The notes under the pieces are model-generated. The model was not told the DNA's origin. It searched no databases and saw only the letters and a program-made list of their open reading frames with translations. 64,000 nt of DNA from Aquabacterium humicola. GTDB taxonomy: Bacteria; Pseudomonadota; Gammaproteobacteria; Burkholderiales; Burkholderiaceae_C. The position numbers and the translations under genes were made by a program. The stretch lies in assembly GCF_030167915.1 (NCBI RefSeq), contig NZ_JARGNB010000002.1, positions 186,001 through 250,000 of the forward strand, given 5' to 3'. Positions 1 through 9,238 of the stretch are shown one piece after another (the first letter of the stretch is position 1; every line of letters begins with the position of its first letter).

Positions 1-183
1 GTGGACTTCCAGCACGGCGCGCGTTGCCTTGTTCTGCGCGCGCACCCAGTCGAGCGCGCGCTCGCCCTGCACGTCCTCGAGCCACAGGTAGGGGTCGGCC
101 ACCGGGCCGTCGGCACGGGCCGTGCCGAGGGCGGCGCCGAGCAGCAGCGCGGCGGCGATCACCTTCACGAGCGAGGCCTTCAT
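1..183 (-). CDS. Prolyl oligopeptidase family (S9A) protein, N-terminal part only
   Basis: This is the first 61 codons of a gene that runs off the left edge of the window. The protein starts with a signal peptide (lysine near the N terminus, then a run of Ala and Leu ending TARA-D), followed by DPYLWLEDVQG and ALDWVRAQN. The same motif, in nearly the same words, opens the mature part of the complete S9A peptidase just upstream (DPYLWLEDVQG, ALAWVRERN). The ATG overlaps the stop codon of that gene (ATGA), so the two are translationally coupled paralogues. The catalytic domain lies outside the window and cannot be judged. Confidence 0.85.
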   Translation of the reverse strand, partial: MKASLVKVIAAALLLGAALGTARADGPVADPYLWLEDVQGERALDWVRAQNKATRAVLEVH

Positions 184-2342
184 GGCGCCGTGGAGAGTTG
201 CTGCCACAGGAACGAGAACTCCAGTGCCATCAGGTCGGCGCGCTGCGCGTTGTCGGCCGCGCCGCCGTGGCCGCCTTCGATGTTCTCGTAGTACAGCGGC
301 GCATGGCCCTGCTCCAGCATGCGCGCGGCCATCTTGCGGGCATGGCCGGGATGCACGCGGTCGTCGCGGGTGGAGGTCGTGAACAGCACCTTCGGCAGCT
401 TCATGCCGGGCCGGACGTTCTGGTACGGGCTGTACTTCGAGAGCCAGGCCCACTCGTCGGCCTTGTCCGGGTCGCCGTACTCGGCCATCCACGACGCGCC
501 GGCGAGCAGCTTGTGATAGCGGCGCATGTCCAGCAGCGGCACCTGGCAGACGACGGCCTTGAACAGCTCGGGCCGCTGCAGCATCACCGCGCCGACCAGC
601 AGCCCGCCGTTGCTGCCGCCCTCGATGCCCAGGTGCTGCGCGCTGGTGACTTTCTGCGCGATCAGGTCCTCGGCGACGGCCGCGAAGTCGTCGTAGCTCT
701 TCTGCTTGTTGGCCTTCGTGGCAGCCTGATGCCAGGCGGGGCCGTACTCGCCCCCGCCCCGGATGTTGGCAACGACGAGCACGCCGCCTTGGGTGTACCA
801 GGCCGTACCGAACCCCGCCGAATACCACGGCTGCTGCGACACCTCGAAGCCGCCGTAGCCGTACAGCAGTGTCGGGTTCCGGCCATCGGCCTTCGCCCCC
901 GGCGGCCAGACGATGAAGTAGGGCACCTTGGTGCCGTCCTTGGAGGTCGCGAAGCGCTGCTCGACCTTGATGCCCTTGGCATCGAAGAAGGCCGGCCGCG
1001 CCTTCAGCAGCGTGCGCTCGTCGCTGCCGGTGCGCGCGAGCATCAGCGAATCGGGCGTGACGAAGTCCGTGTACGTCACGAGGTAGGACTCGGCCAGCGC
1101 ATCGTCCTTCAGCAGCGGGTCGTGCAGGCTGCTCGCCCCCAGGGTGCCGGGGAAGGGCGCCTTCACCTCGCGGCGCTGCCAGCGCTTGTCCACGTGCCGC
1201 CACTCCTCGAGCCGGCCGGCGACGTTGTCGAGCACCGTCAGCACCACCGTGCCGTGCGTCGTGCTGATGCCGCCCAGCGAACGCGTCGCCGTCGGCGTGA
1301 AGAGGGCGGTGAAGCGGCGCTCGCCGGCGAGGTAGGCCTTGGCGTCGGTCACCAGCAGCGAGCCGCTCTTCCAGGTGACGTCGCCGAGCTTCCAGTCGCT
1401 GCGCAGCTGGATGAGCAACTGGTCGCGCCAGAAGGTGAAGTCGCTGTCGCTCGGGCGTTCCAGCCGCACCGGCTTGCCGCCTTCGAGCAGCGTGAGCTCG
1501 GTGTTGTAGAAGTCGCTCGCGCGGCCGAACACGGTGCGCTCGAAGCCGGGCGTGCGGTCGACGCTGGCATAGGCGTAGACGTCCTTCGGCTGCGCCTCGA
1601 ACACCGTGCTTGCTTCGGCGAGCGGCGTGCCGCGCTTCCAGCGCTTGATGATGCGCGGGTAGCCGGAGTCGGTCATCGAGCCGGGGCCGAAGTCGGTGCC
1701 GACGTACACCGTGTCGGCGTCCTGCCACTCGATCTGCGTCTTGGCCTCGGGCAGCGTGAAGCCGCCGGCGACGAAGGCCTTCTTCGCGATGTCGAACTCG
1801 CGCACCACCACCGCGTCGGCGCCGCCACGCGACAGCTTCAGCAGGCAGCGGTTGTAGTCGGGGCCGAAGCAGTCGGCGCCGGACCAGACCCAGTTCTCGT
1901 TGTCGGCCTTGGCCAGCGCGTCCAGGTCGATCAGCGTTTCCCACGCAGGGTTCGGCTTGCGGTACTCGTCCAGCGTCGTGCGGCGCCACAGGCCACGCTG
2001 GTTGCCGGCATCGCGCCAGAAGTTGTAGAGGTGGCCGCCGCGGCGGCTGACGTAGGGGATCTTCTCGCGCGAATCGAGGATGGCGCGGAAGGTGTCGCGC
2101 ATCGTGCCGAAGCGCGGGAAGGCCTGCAGCAGGGCGCGCGACTGCGCATTGCGCTCGCGCACCCAGGCCAGGGCCTTGTCGCCCTGCACGTCTTCGAGCC
2201 AGAGGTAGGGGTCGTCGGCGGTGGCCGTGCTGGTGGGGCCGGCGGCGCCAGTGGAAGAGTCGGTCGGGGTGGCGGCCATCGTCAAGGGGGTGGTGGCGGC
2301 CAGCAGCAGCGCGGGCAGCAGGGAGGTCAGAACGCGGGGCAT
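180..2342 (-). CDS. Prolyl oligopeptidase family serine peptidase (S9A), secreted
   Basis: A 720-residue serine peptidase that cuts short peptides, by family after proline. A signal peptide of about 23 residues (MPRVLTSLLPALLLAATTPL...) points to the periplasm. The N-terminal part fits the beta-propeller lid. The C-terminal alpha/beta hydrolase domain carries the nucleophile motif GGSNGG (Ser about residue 577), the acid in TRDDRV and the histidine in EGGHGG (about residue 692), so the triad looks complete. The length matches the family. Its stop overlaps the start of a second S9A gene. The substrate is unknown; prolyl endopeptidase is the family default rather than something the sequence proves. 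Confidence 0.9.
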   Translation of the reverse strand: MPRVLTSLLPALLLAATTPLTMAATPTDSSTGAAGPTSTATADDPYLWLEDVQGDKALAWVRERNAQSRALLQAFPRFGTMRDTFRAILDSREKIPYVSRRGGHLYNFWRDAGNQRGLWRRTTLDEYRKPNPAWETLIDLDALAKADNENWVWSGADCFGPDYNRCLLKLSRGGADAVVVREFDIAKKAFVAGGFTLPEAKTQIEWQDADTVYVGTDFGPGSMTDSGYPRIIKRWKRGTPLAEASTVFEAQPKDVYAYASVDRTPGFERTVFGRASDFYNTELTLLEGGKPVRLERPSDSDFTFWRDQLLIQLRSDWKLGDVTWKSGSLLVTDAKAYLAGERRFTALFTPTATRSLGGISTTHGTVVLTVLDNVAGRLEEWRHVDKRWQRREVKAPFPGTLGASSLHDPLLKDDALAESYLVTYTDFVTPDSLMLARTGSDERTLLKARPAFFDAKGIKVEQRFATSKDGTKVPYFIVWPPGAKADGRNPTLLYGYGGFEVSQQPWYSAGFGTAWYTQGGVLVVANIRGGGEYGPAWHQAATKANKQKSYDDFAAVAEDLIAQKVTSAQHLGIEGGSNGGLLVGAVMLQRPELFKAVVCQVPLLDMRRYHKLLAGASWMAEYGDPDKADEWAWLSKYSPYQNVRPGMKLPKVLFTTSTRDDRVHPGHARKMAARMLEQGHAPLYYENIEGGHGGAADNAQRADLMALEFSFLWQQLSTAP

Positions 2343-2349
2343 GAAACGA

Positions 2350-2372
2350 CAGCGGCCCTCATGGGGCCGCTG
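2350..2372 (-). terminator. Strong hairpin between yaeQ and the S9A gene
   Basis: A perfect 9-bp stem CAGCGGCCC / GGGCCGCTG with a 5-base loop lies between the YaeQ stop and the S9A start. On the minus strand it is followed by TCGTTTC, a weak U-rich tail. It could end yaeQ transcription or act as a processing hairpin in the S9A leader, since it sits only 8 bases from that start codon. Confidence 0.45.
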
Positions 2373-2420
2373 GTGTTGGGGCGGTGGCCGGATGATAAAA
2401 GCCCGGCCGGGTGCGAGGCG

Positions 2421-2984
2421 TCAGGGGTTTTCTGGGCGCCAGAGCGGCTTGGGCAGCACCTCGACCGCCGATTTCTCGTCGCGCACCCAGACGTGGCCGT
2501 CCTGGATCTGCACCTGCAGCTGCATCGAGCGCTGGGCCATCGCCGCCAGCGCCTGCGACTCGTCGGCCGCCAGCTGCCAGACCTGCAGGTTGCGCAGCCG
2601 GGTGATCTTGGTCTCGAGGCCCGCCCACCAGACCGGCGTCGACGCGGCGTAGGCATAGATCGTCACCCGTTCGGAGCGCGCGCAGGCCTTGGCCATGCGG
2701 CGCTCGTCGGGGTGGCCGACCTCGATCCAGTGCACGATCTGCTCGGTCAGGTCCTTCTGCCACAGGTCGGGCTCGTCGGTGTCCGACAGCCCGCGCGCGA
2801 ACTGCAGCATGCCGCGCTGGTCGTCGGCCGGCAGCTGCAGCGCGAAGGCCAGCACGCGCACCATCAGCCGTTCTTCGGTTTCCGACGGGTGCAGCGCCAG
2901 CGTCAGCGGGTATTCGCCGTAGACGTGGCGGTCCATGTCGGCGAGCTGGATCGTCGCCTTGTAGATGGTTGACTTGAGGGCCAT
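2421..2984 (-). CDS. yaeQ: YaeQ family protein
   Basis: 187 residues, close to the 181 of E. coli YaeQ. It opens MALKSTIYKATIQLADMDRH and continues with the family pattern YPLTLALHPSETEERLMVR, DEPDLWQKDLT and WIEVGHPDERR. YaeQ proteins have a PD-(D/E)XK nuclease-like fold and have been linked to RfaH suppression, but their biochemical role is not settled. I chose the ATG at 2984 because the family begins with this stretch; an in-frame extension upstream would add 53 unrelated residues. No clear Shine-Dalgarno sequence precedes it. Confidence 0.9.
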   Translation of the reverse strand: MALKSTIYKATIQLADMDRHVYGEYPLTLALHPSETEERLMVRVLAFALQLPADDQRGMLQFARGLSDTDEPDLWQKDLTEQIVHWIEVGHPDERRMAKACARSERVTIYAYAASTPVWWAGLETKITRLRNLQVWQLAADESQALAAMAQRSMQLQVQIQDGHVWVRDEKSAVEVLPKPLWRPENP

Positions 2985-3118
2985 GAGGGGCGGGATGGTA
3001 CTTCGAACGCCGCGGGCAACAATCGCAACAAGCCGGCGCATCGTGCGCGATGTGCATGAAACGGCCATCGCGCACAGTCCGGGCCGTCGCCATCCGATAC
3101 CGACGGAACAGGAGCACC

Positions 3119-3676
3119 GTGCCGACCTCCGCCCCCGATGCATCCCCCCGGCCCGGCGCCGAGCCCTCGGGCGACGTGGCCGAGCTGCAGCGCGCCGTGG
3201 TGCGCGGCCTGCGCCGCGGCGCCCGGTTCTCCACCTCGCACAAGGAAGGCGGCACGACGATCCGTTTCGACGGCCGCCGCTTCGTGCGCGCCGACCACGG
3301 CGAGTGGACCGGCCTGGAGCACTTCGACTCCGAGGCGGCGCTGCTCGCCTTCCTGCGGCGCTTCTTCGACTGGGAGATCACGCGCCAGGCCGGTGCGGCG
3401 GGCGTCGACGAGGCCGCCGCGTGGCGGCTCATCCTCGCGCGGCTCGAGCGGCCGTCAGCCGGTGGCGCGGCGTCGACTCTGCTCGGGCGGTGGAGCCCGG
3501 CGGCGCGCGCCGCCGGCGTGCTCGCCGTCGTCGTGACGGTGTTCGCCGTCATCGGCGCCGCGGCCTGGTGGCACGAGGGCCGGTCGCGCGCCGAGTTCAA
3601 GCCGCCGGCCGCCATGCCCGCGGTGCCGAAGGTGCCGGCCTTCGGCAGCGCACCGGGCCGGACCGAACGTCCCTAG
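3119..3676 (+). CDS. Hypothetical protein with one C-terminal membrane segment
   Basis: I do not recognise the family. The GTG start at 3119 is preceded by AGGAG six bases upstream, giving 185 residues; longer in-frame starts lack such a site. The N-terminal half is soluble and charged (ELQRAVVRGLRRGARF, HKEGGTTIRFDGRRF, FFDWEITR). A hydrophobic segment near residues 137-155 (VLAVVVTVFAVIGAAAWW) should cross the membrane, followed by a short basic, proline-rich tail. The stop overlaps that of the convergent EF-G-like gene by 4 bases, so the two transcripts may run into each other. Confidence 0.7.
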   Translation: MPTSAPDASPRPGAEPSGDVAELQRAVVRGLRRGARFSTSHKEGGTTIRFDGRRFVRADHGEWTGLEHFDSEAALLAFLRRFFDWEITRQAGAAGVDEAAAWRLILARLERPSAGGAASTLLGRWSPAARAAGVLAVVVTVFAVIGAAAWWHEGRSRAEFKPPAAMPAVPKVPAFGSAPGRTERP

Positions 3677-5745
3677 TCCTCGTCCTTGGCCTTGAAGCTG
3701 CCCATCAGCTGCTGCTGCACGGTGGGCGGCACCGGCTCGTAGTGCGACAGCGCCAGCGTGTAGCGGCCCTGGCCGCTGGTCATCGCGTTCAGGCGCGACT
3801 GGTAACCCGACAGCTCCGACAGCGGCGCCTGGCCCTGGACGACCATCGTGCCCTGTCCTCCGGTTCCCACGCCGTTGTGCGTGCCGCTGACCACGCCGCG
3901 CTTGGCCGACAGGTCGCCGGTGATGTCGCCCATCGCCGAATCGGGCGCGGTGATCTCGACGTTGACGATCGGCTCCAGCACGATCGGCCGCGCCTCGCGG
4001 ATTGCCGCCATGAAGGCCTTCTTGCCGGCGGTGACGAAGGCGATTTCCTTGCTGTCGACCGAGTGGCTCTTGCCGTCGTAGACGATCACCCGTACGTCGA
4101 CCACCGGATAACCGGCGATCGCGCCGGTGGCCAGCACCTCGCGCACGCCTTTCTCGACCGCCGGGATGAACTGGTTGGGAATCGTGCCGCCCTTGACCTG
4201 GTCGAGGAACTCGAAGCCCGCGCCGCGCGGCAGCGGCTCGACCTTCAGGTACACCTCGCCGAACTGGCCGGCGCCGCCGGTCTGCTTCTTGTGGCGGTGG
4301 TGGCCCTCGGCATTCGCGGTGATGGTCTCGCGGTAGGCGATGCGCGGCGGGCGGGTGTCGACCTCGAACCGGTAGACCTCGCGCAGCCGGTCCAGCAGCA
4401 TGCGCAGGTGCAGCTCGCCGAGGCCGTAGATGATGGTCTCGTTGGTCGTCGGCACGTGCTCGATCTTCAGGCACGGGTCCTCGTCGACCAGCTTGCTCAT
4501 GATCTCCCACATGCGCTGTTCGTCGCCGCGCCGTTTGGGCGCTATCGCCAGGCCGTGCACCGGCACCGGGAAGGGCAGCGGCTTCAGGTGGATGTGGTCG
4601 TCCTCGGCCGCGTCGTGCAGCACGGCGTCGAAGTGCAGCTCGTCGACCTTGGCGATGGCGCAGATGTCGCCGGGAATCGCGCGCGGCACCTCGACATGGT
4701 CCTTGCCCTGCAGCATGAACAGGTGGCCGACCTTGAACGGCTTGCGGCCGTCGCCGACGTAGAGCAGGCTGTCCTTCGTGATCGTGCCCTGGTGCACGCG
4801 GATCACGCCCATCTTGCCGACGTAGGGATCGACCGCGATCTTGAACACATGCGCCAGCACATGGGCGTCCGGGTCGGGCTGCGCGTGCATCAGCACCGCG
4901 TCGGATCCTTCGCCGTTGAGGAAGTCCGGCGCATTGCCCTCGCCCGGGTGCGGCAGCAGCTTGACGATCACGTCCAGCAGCTCGGCGATGCCGGCGCCGG
5001 TGCGTGCGGACACGAAGCACACCGGGATCAGGTGGCCTTCGCGCAGGGCCTGCTCCAGCGGGGCATGCAGCTCGCTGGCGTCGATGTCACCGTCGTTCAG
5101 ATAACGGTCGACGAACGCGGCATCGACCTCGACCACCTGCTCGACCAGCGCGCGGTGCGCCGCGTCGACCGAGCCGAAGTCCGAGTGCCCTTCGCGGTTG
5201 TAGAAGCAGTCGACCACCTTCGCGCCGCCCTCGTCGGGCAGGTTCAGCGGCAGGCATTCCTTGCCGAAGGCGGCCTGGATCTGGCCCAGCAGCGCCGACA
5301 GGTCGATGCCCTGCGCATCGATCTTGTTGACGATGATCATGCGGTCGAGCTGGCGCTCGGCGGCGTACTCCATCATGCGCACGGCCATCGGCTCGATGCC
5401 GACGGCGGCGTTGATCACCACGGCTGCGGTCTCCACCGCTTCCAGCGCCGGCAGGCTCTGGCCGACGAAGTCCGGTCCGCCAGGGGTGTCGATGAAGTGG
5501 ATGCGGGTGCCGGCATGCGCGGTGTGCATCACGCTGGCGTTCAGCGAGTGCTGCATGCGGCGTTCGAGCGGGTCCCAGTCGCTGACGGTGGAGCCGCGCT
5601 CCAGGGATCCTTGGGCGCCGATCGCGCCCGACTTGTGCAGCAAGGCCTCCGCGAGGCTGGTCTTTCCGGCGGCGGCAGGTCCGACGAGCGCCAGGGTGCG
5701 GATGTCGGCCACCGTGGCGGCGCCGGACGGGAGTGGGCTTGGCAT
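3673..5745 (-). CDS. Elongation factor G-like GTPase (EF-G paralogue)
   Basis: 690 residues, the length of EF-G. The G1 loop reads GPAAAGKTS (residues 22-30), G3 is DTPGGPDF and G4 is NKID. Domain IV/V motifs such as [13 protein letters not shown] and [10 protein letters not shown] follow. Compared with true FusA the G1 loop is changed (FusA has AHIDAGKTT), and the switch II DTPGH histidine, important for GTP hydrolysis on the ribosome, is Gly. This matches the EF-G-2-like group rather than the housekeeping factor, which sits in the str operon of these bacteria. The start at 5745 has GAAGGAGAA upstream. Its exact role is unknown. Confidence 0.85.
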   Translation of the reverse strand: MPSPLPSGAATVADIRTLALVGPAAAGKTSLAEALLHKSGAIGAQGSLERGSTVSDWDPLERRMQHSLNASVMHTAHAGTRIHFIDTPGGPDFVGQSLPALEAVETAAVVINAAVGIEPMAVRMMEYAAERQLDRMIIVNKIDAQGIDLSALLGQIQAAFGKECLPLNLPDEGGAKVVDCFYNREGHSDFGSVDAAHRALVEQVVEVDAAFVDRYLNDGDIDASELHAPLEQALREGHLIPVCFVSARTGAGIAELLDVIVKLLPHPGEGNAPDFLNGEGSDAVLMHAQPDPDAHVLAHVFKIAVDPYVGKMGVIRVHQGTITKDSLLYVGDGRKPFKVGHLFMLQGKDHVEVPRAIPGDICAIAKVDELHFDAVLHDAAEDDHIHLKPLPFPVPVHGLAIAPKRRGDEQRMWEIMSKLVDEDPCLKIEHVPTTNETIIYGLGELHLRMLLDRLREVYRFEVDTRPPRIAYRETITANAEGHHRHKKQTGGAGQFGEVYLKVEPLPRGAGFEFLDQVKGGTIPNQFIPAVEKGVREVLATGAIAGYPVVDVRVIVYDGKSHSVDSKEIAFVTAGKKAFMAAIREARPIVLEPIVNVEITAPDSAMGDITGDLSAKRGVVSGTHNGVGTGGQGTMVVQGQAPLSELSGYQSRLNAMTSGQGRYTLALSHYEPVPPTVQQQLMGSFKAKDED

Positions 5746-5811
5746 GCGTTCTCCTTCGCGTGCGCCGTCCACCCGGGCCGGGCGGGAACGGGCCGCCGTC
5801 TTCGTGAGCCC

Positions 5812-5840
5812 AGCCTATGCCTGTCGGCGGCGCAACGCAA
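5812..5840 (-). promoter_or_regulatory. Candidate sigma-70 promoter for the EF-G-like gene
   Basis: On the minus strand TTGCGT (5840-5835) and TAGGCT (5817-5812) are separated by 17 bases, about 65 bases ahead of the EF-G-like start. The match is moderate and rests on spacing and position only. Confidence 0.35.
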
Positions 5841-5904
5841 TCGGGGGAAATCAACGCGGCTGACCGCCGGACAGGGGGTGGCGGCGGGAGGGCCCGGCGC
5901 CCCC

Positions 5905-7122
5905 CTACTCGTGCCGCAGCGCCTCGATCGGATCCAGCCGGGCCGCCCGCCGCGCCGGCACGAAGCCGAAGACGACGCCGATGGCCGCCGAGAAGGCGAA
6001 GGCCAGCAGGTTGATGCCGGGGTTGAAGAGGAAGGGCACGCTCATCAGCTGCGCGATGGCCCAGGACGCGAGCGTCGCCAGCATCAATCCGGCCAGGCCG
6101 CCCAGCGCCGCCAGCACCACCGCCTCGACCAGGAATTGCGCCAGCACCTCGCGCTCGAAGGCGCCGATCGCCAGCCGCAGCCCGATCTCGCGGGTGCGCT
6201 CGGTGACGCTGACCAGCATGATGTTCATGATGCCGATGCCGCCGACCAGCAGGCTCACCGCGGCCACCGCGCCGAGCAGCGAGGTCAGCAGCCGCGTGGT
6301 GCCCGACAGCGTCTCGGCCACCTGCTGCGTGTCGAGGATGTTGAAGTTGTTCTCGTCGCCGGCATTGAGCTTGCGGCGCTCGCGCAGCAGGTCGGTCAGC
6401 GCGGCCTTCACGCGCTCGGCGTCGCTGGTGGCGTTCATCGACACCAGCAGCGTATTGATGCGCGTCGAGCCGGTGACGCGGCGCTGCACCGTGGCCAGCG
6501 GCAGGATCACGGTGTCGTCCTGGTCCATGCCCATCGCCGCCTGGCCCTTGCCGGCCAGCAGGCCGACCACGGTGCAGCTGAACTGCTTGACGCGCAGCGG
6601 CTGGCCCAGCACCGCATCGGGATCGCGCCGGCCGAAGAGCTCGCGCCGCACCGTCGCCCCGATCACGCAGACCGGGGCGCCGGCTTCCAGCTCGGCCGGC
6701 TCGAAGACCCGGCCGGCGGCCAGGCGCCAGTTGTTGGTCTGGAAGTACTCGTTGGTGGTGCCGGCGACGCTGGTCGACCAGTTCCTGCCCTCGGCCACCA
6801 CGGTGACGCCGGAACGAACCTCCGGCGCCACCGCCGCGATGCCGCCGATCTGGCTGGCGATGGCCTGCACGTCGGCCATCTTGAAGGTCGGCGCACCGCC
6901 GCCGCCGCTGCCCGGGCCCATGCGCTGGCCCGGCCGCACCATCAGCAGGTTGCTGCCCAGGCTCTCGATCTGCGTCTTCACCGCCGAGGTCGCGCCCTGG
7001 CCGACGGTGACCATCGTGACCACCGCGGCGACACCGATGACGATGCCCAGCGTCGTCAGCACCGAGCGCATCAGGTTGCGGCGGATCGCGCGCAGCGCCA
7101 GCAGCAGCGTATTGCCCCACAT
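5905..7122 (-). CDS. MacB-type ABC transporter permease
   Basis: 405-residue permease of the MacB/FtsX type: an N-terminal membrane segment (ALRAIRRNLMRSVLTTLGIVIG), a large periplasmic domain, then three C-terminal membrane segments (LLGAVAAVSLLVGGIGIMNIML, ALGGLAGLMLATLASW, LLAFAFSAAIGVVFGFVPA) and the typical end ARRAARLDPIEALRHE. In E. coli MacB the ATPase and permease are fused; here they are two genes 6 bases apart. It is the last gene of a four-gene operon (outer-membrane factor, adaptor, ATPase, permease) likely to drive export of small molecules, peptides or macrolide-like compounds across the outer membrane. The substrate cannot be told from sequence. Confidence 0.92.
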   Translation of the reverse strand: MWGNTLLLALRAIRRNLMRSVLTTLGIVIGVAAVVTMVTVGQGATSAVKTQIESLGSNLLMVRPGQRMGPGSGGGGAPTFKMADVQAIASQIGGIAAVAPEVRSGVTVVAEGRNWSTSVAGTTNEYFQTNNWRLAAGRVFEPAELEAGAPVCVIGATVRRELFGRRDPDAVLGQPLRVKQFSCTVVGLLAGKGQAAMGMDQDDTVILPLATVQRRVTGSTRINTLLVSMNATSDAERVKAALTDLLRERRKLNAGDENNFNILDTQQVAETLSGTTRLLTSLLGAVAAVSLLVGGIGIMNIMLVSVTERTREIGLRLAIGAFEREVLAQFLVEAVVLAALGGLAGLMLATLASWAIAQLMSVPFLFNPGINLLAFAFSAAIGVVFGFVPARRAARLDPIEALRHE

Positions 7123-7128
7123 GAAACG

Positions 7129-7848
<720 letters not shown>

Positions 7849-7852
7849 GTGG

Positions 7853-7887
7853 CCCCCTTGGGCCTGCGGCCCGTCCCCCCAAGGGGG
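7853..7887. repeat. REP-like palindrome inside the export operon
   Basis: A 10-bp perfect stem CCCCCTTGGG (7853-7862) / CCCAAGGGGG (7878-7887) with inner GCC/GGC pairing fills the gap between adaptor and ATPase genes. Similar CCCCTTGGG palindromes are common as dispersed intergenic elements in Burkholderiales genomes (from memory). Within an operon it could stabilise or trim the transcript. No second copy is in this window. Confidence 0.5.
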
Positions 7888-7915
7888 AATTCGCCCTTCG
7901 GACGGCCGTGCGGGC

Positions 7916-9238
7916 TCATGTCGACGCGCCGTTGGCGGTCTGGTCGGTGATCACCGGCAGGCCCTCGGCGAGGCCTTCGCCGGACACCTCGGTGTGGCGG
8001 CCGTCGCTGAGGCCCTTGCTCACCTTCAGCTGCACCGCCTGGCCGCCGCGCAGCACCCAGATGCGGCCTTCGCCGGTGCCGCCGCGCACGTCGGCGTTGT
8101 TGCCGCCGCGGCGGCCGCCCAGGCCCGGCGCCCGCGGCAACAGCCGGCCGAGGATGCCCGGATCGCTGCTGCTGCGCCCGCCGGCCGCGGCGGCGCTGTC
8201 GGCCGGGCTGAAGCGCAGCGCGCTGTTGGGCACCAGCCAGACGCCGCGGCGCTCCTGGGCGGCGATGGTGGCGGTGGCGGTCATGCCCGGGCGCAGGCTC
8301 AGGTCGGCGTTGGCGACGTCGAGCAGCGTGGTGTAGGTGACGACGTTGTCGGTGGTCGTGGACCCGTAGGCGACACGGGTGACGGTGGCCGGGTACTGCC
8401 GGCCCGGCTGCGCGGCGACGGTGAAGCGCGCGTTCTGGCCGGCCTTCACCTGCCCGACGTCCGCTTCGTCGACATTGACCGACAGCTTCAGCTTGGACAG
8501 GTCCTCGGCCAGCGTGAACAGCGTCACCGCCTGCAGCGAGGCGGCCACCGCGTAGCCCGGCTCGACCGAGCGGCTGAGCACCACGCCATCGATCGGTGAG
8601 CGGATCGCCGCCTTGCCGAGGTTGGTCTGCGCGGTCGACAGGTTGGCGCGCGCCTGCGTCACCGCCGCCTGCGCCGAGCCGGCATCGGCGTTGGCACGGG
8701 CCAGCGTCGCGCGCGCGGCGTCGAGCTCGGCCTTCGACGGCAGCTTGCCGCCGGACAGCCGGGCCAGCTCGTCGAGCCGGCCGAGCGCCGCGGTGGCCTC
8801 GGTGACCGTCGCCGCCGCCTGGCGCTGGCGCGCTTCGGCGGCGGCCAGGTCGGCGCGCGAGGCGGCCTGCGCGTCCTGCAGCTTCGCGGTGTCGAGCTCG
8901 ACCAGCAGCTGGCCCTTCTTGACCGTGTCGTTGACATCGACCAGCACGCGCGCGACGGTGCCCGACAGCTCGCTGCCGATGGCCACCGAGCGCGTCGGCT
9001 GCAGCGTGCCGTTGGCGGTGACGGTGACCGCGAGGTTGCCGCGCGCCAGCGGCGTCGTGACGTAGCGCGGCGCCTGGGCGGCCTGGTTCGACTGGTTCCA
9101 CCACGCGAGGCCGGCGATGGCCGCGAGCAGCGCGGCGGCGATCAGCCAGACGGTGGTGTGCTTCCACCAGGGGCGGTGGGCCGCGTCGCCCAGCACGGCA
9201 CCGAGCGCGGCGGCTTCTTCGCGGGAGCTGGGTTTCAT
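7916..9238 (-). CDS. MacA-like periplasmic adaptor (HlyD/RND adaptor family)
   Basis: 440 residues. An N-terminal anchor (TTVWLIAAALLAAIAGLAWW) leads to the lipoyl half motif GTLQPTRSVAIGSELSGTV, a coiled-coil hairpin rich in Ala, Gln and Arg (about residues 100-200), the second lipoyl half (SPIDGVVLSRSVEPG) and the beta-barrel. The C terminus has a Gly/Arg-rich stretch (PRAPGLGGRRGGNNAD) unusual for the family. The ATG at 9238 overlaps the stop of the outer-membrane factor gene (ATGA). It should bridge the MacB-type pump in the inner membrane to the outer-membrane channel. Confidence 0.92.
   Translation of the reverse strand: MKPSSREEAAALGAVLGDAAHRPWWKHTTVWLIAAALLAAIAGLAWWNQSNQAAQAPRYVTTPLARGNLAVTVTANGTLQPTRSVAIGSELSGTVARVLVDVNDTVKKGQLLVELDTAKLQDAQAASRADLAAAEARQRQAAATVTEATAALGRLDELARLSGGKLPSKAELDAARATLARANADAGSAQAAVTQARANLSTAQTNLGKAAIRSPIDGVVLSRSVEPGYAVAASLQAVTLFTLAEDLSKLKLSVNVDEADVGQVKAGQNARFTVAAQPGRQYPATVTRVAYGSTTTDNVVTYTTLLDVANADLSLRPGMTATATIAAQERRGVWLVPNSALRFSPADSAAAAGGRSSSDPGILGRLLPRAPGLGGRRGGNNADVRGGTGEGRIWVLRGGQAVQLKVSKGLSDGRHTEVSGEGLAEGLPVITDQTANGAST

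Noticed and set aside
24-2972. Plus-strand open frame of 982 codons opposite the S9A and YaeQ genes
   Set aside because: No ribosome site, no domain, low-complexity composition; antisense shadow of real genes.
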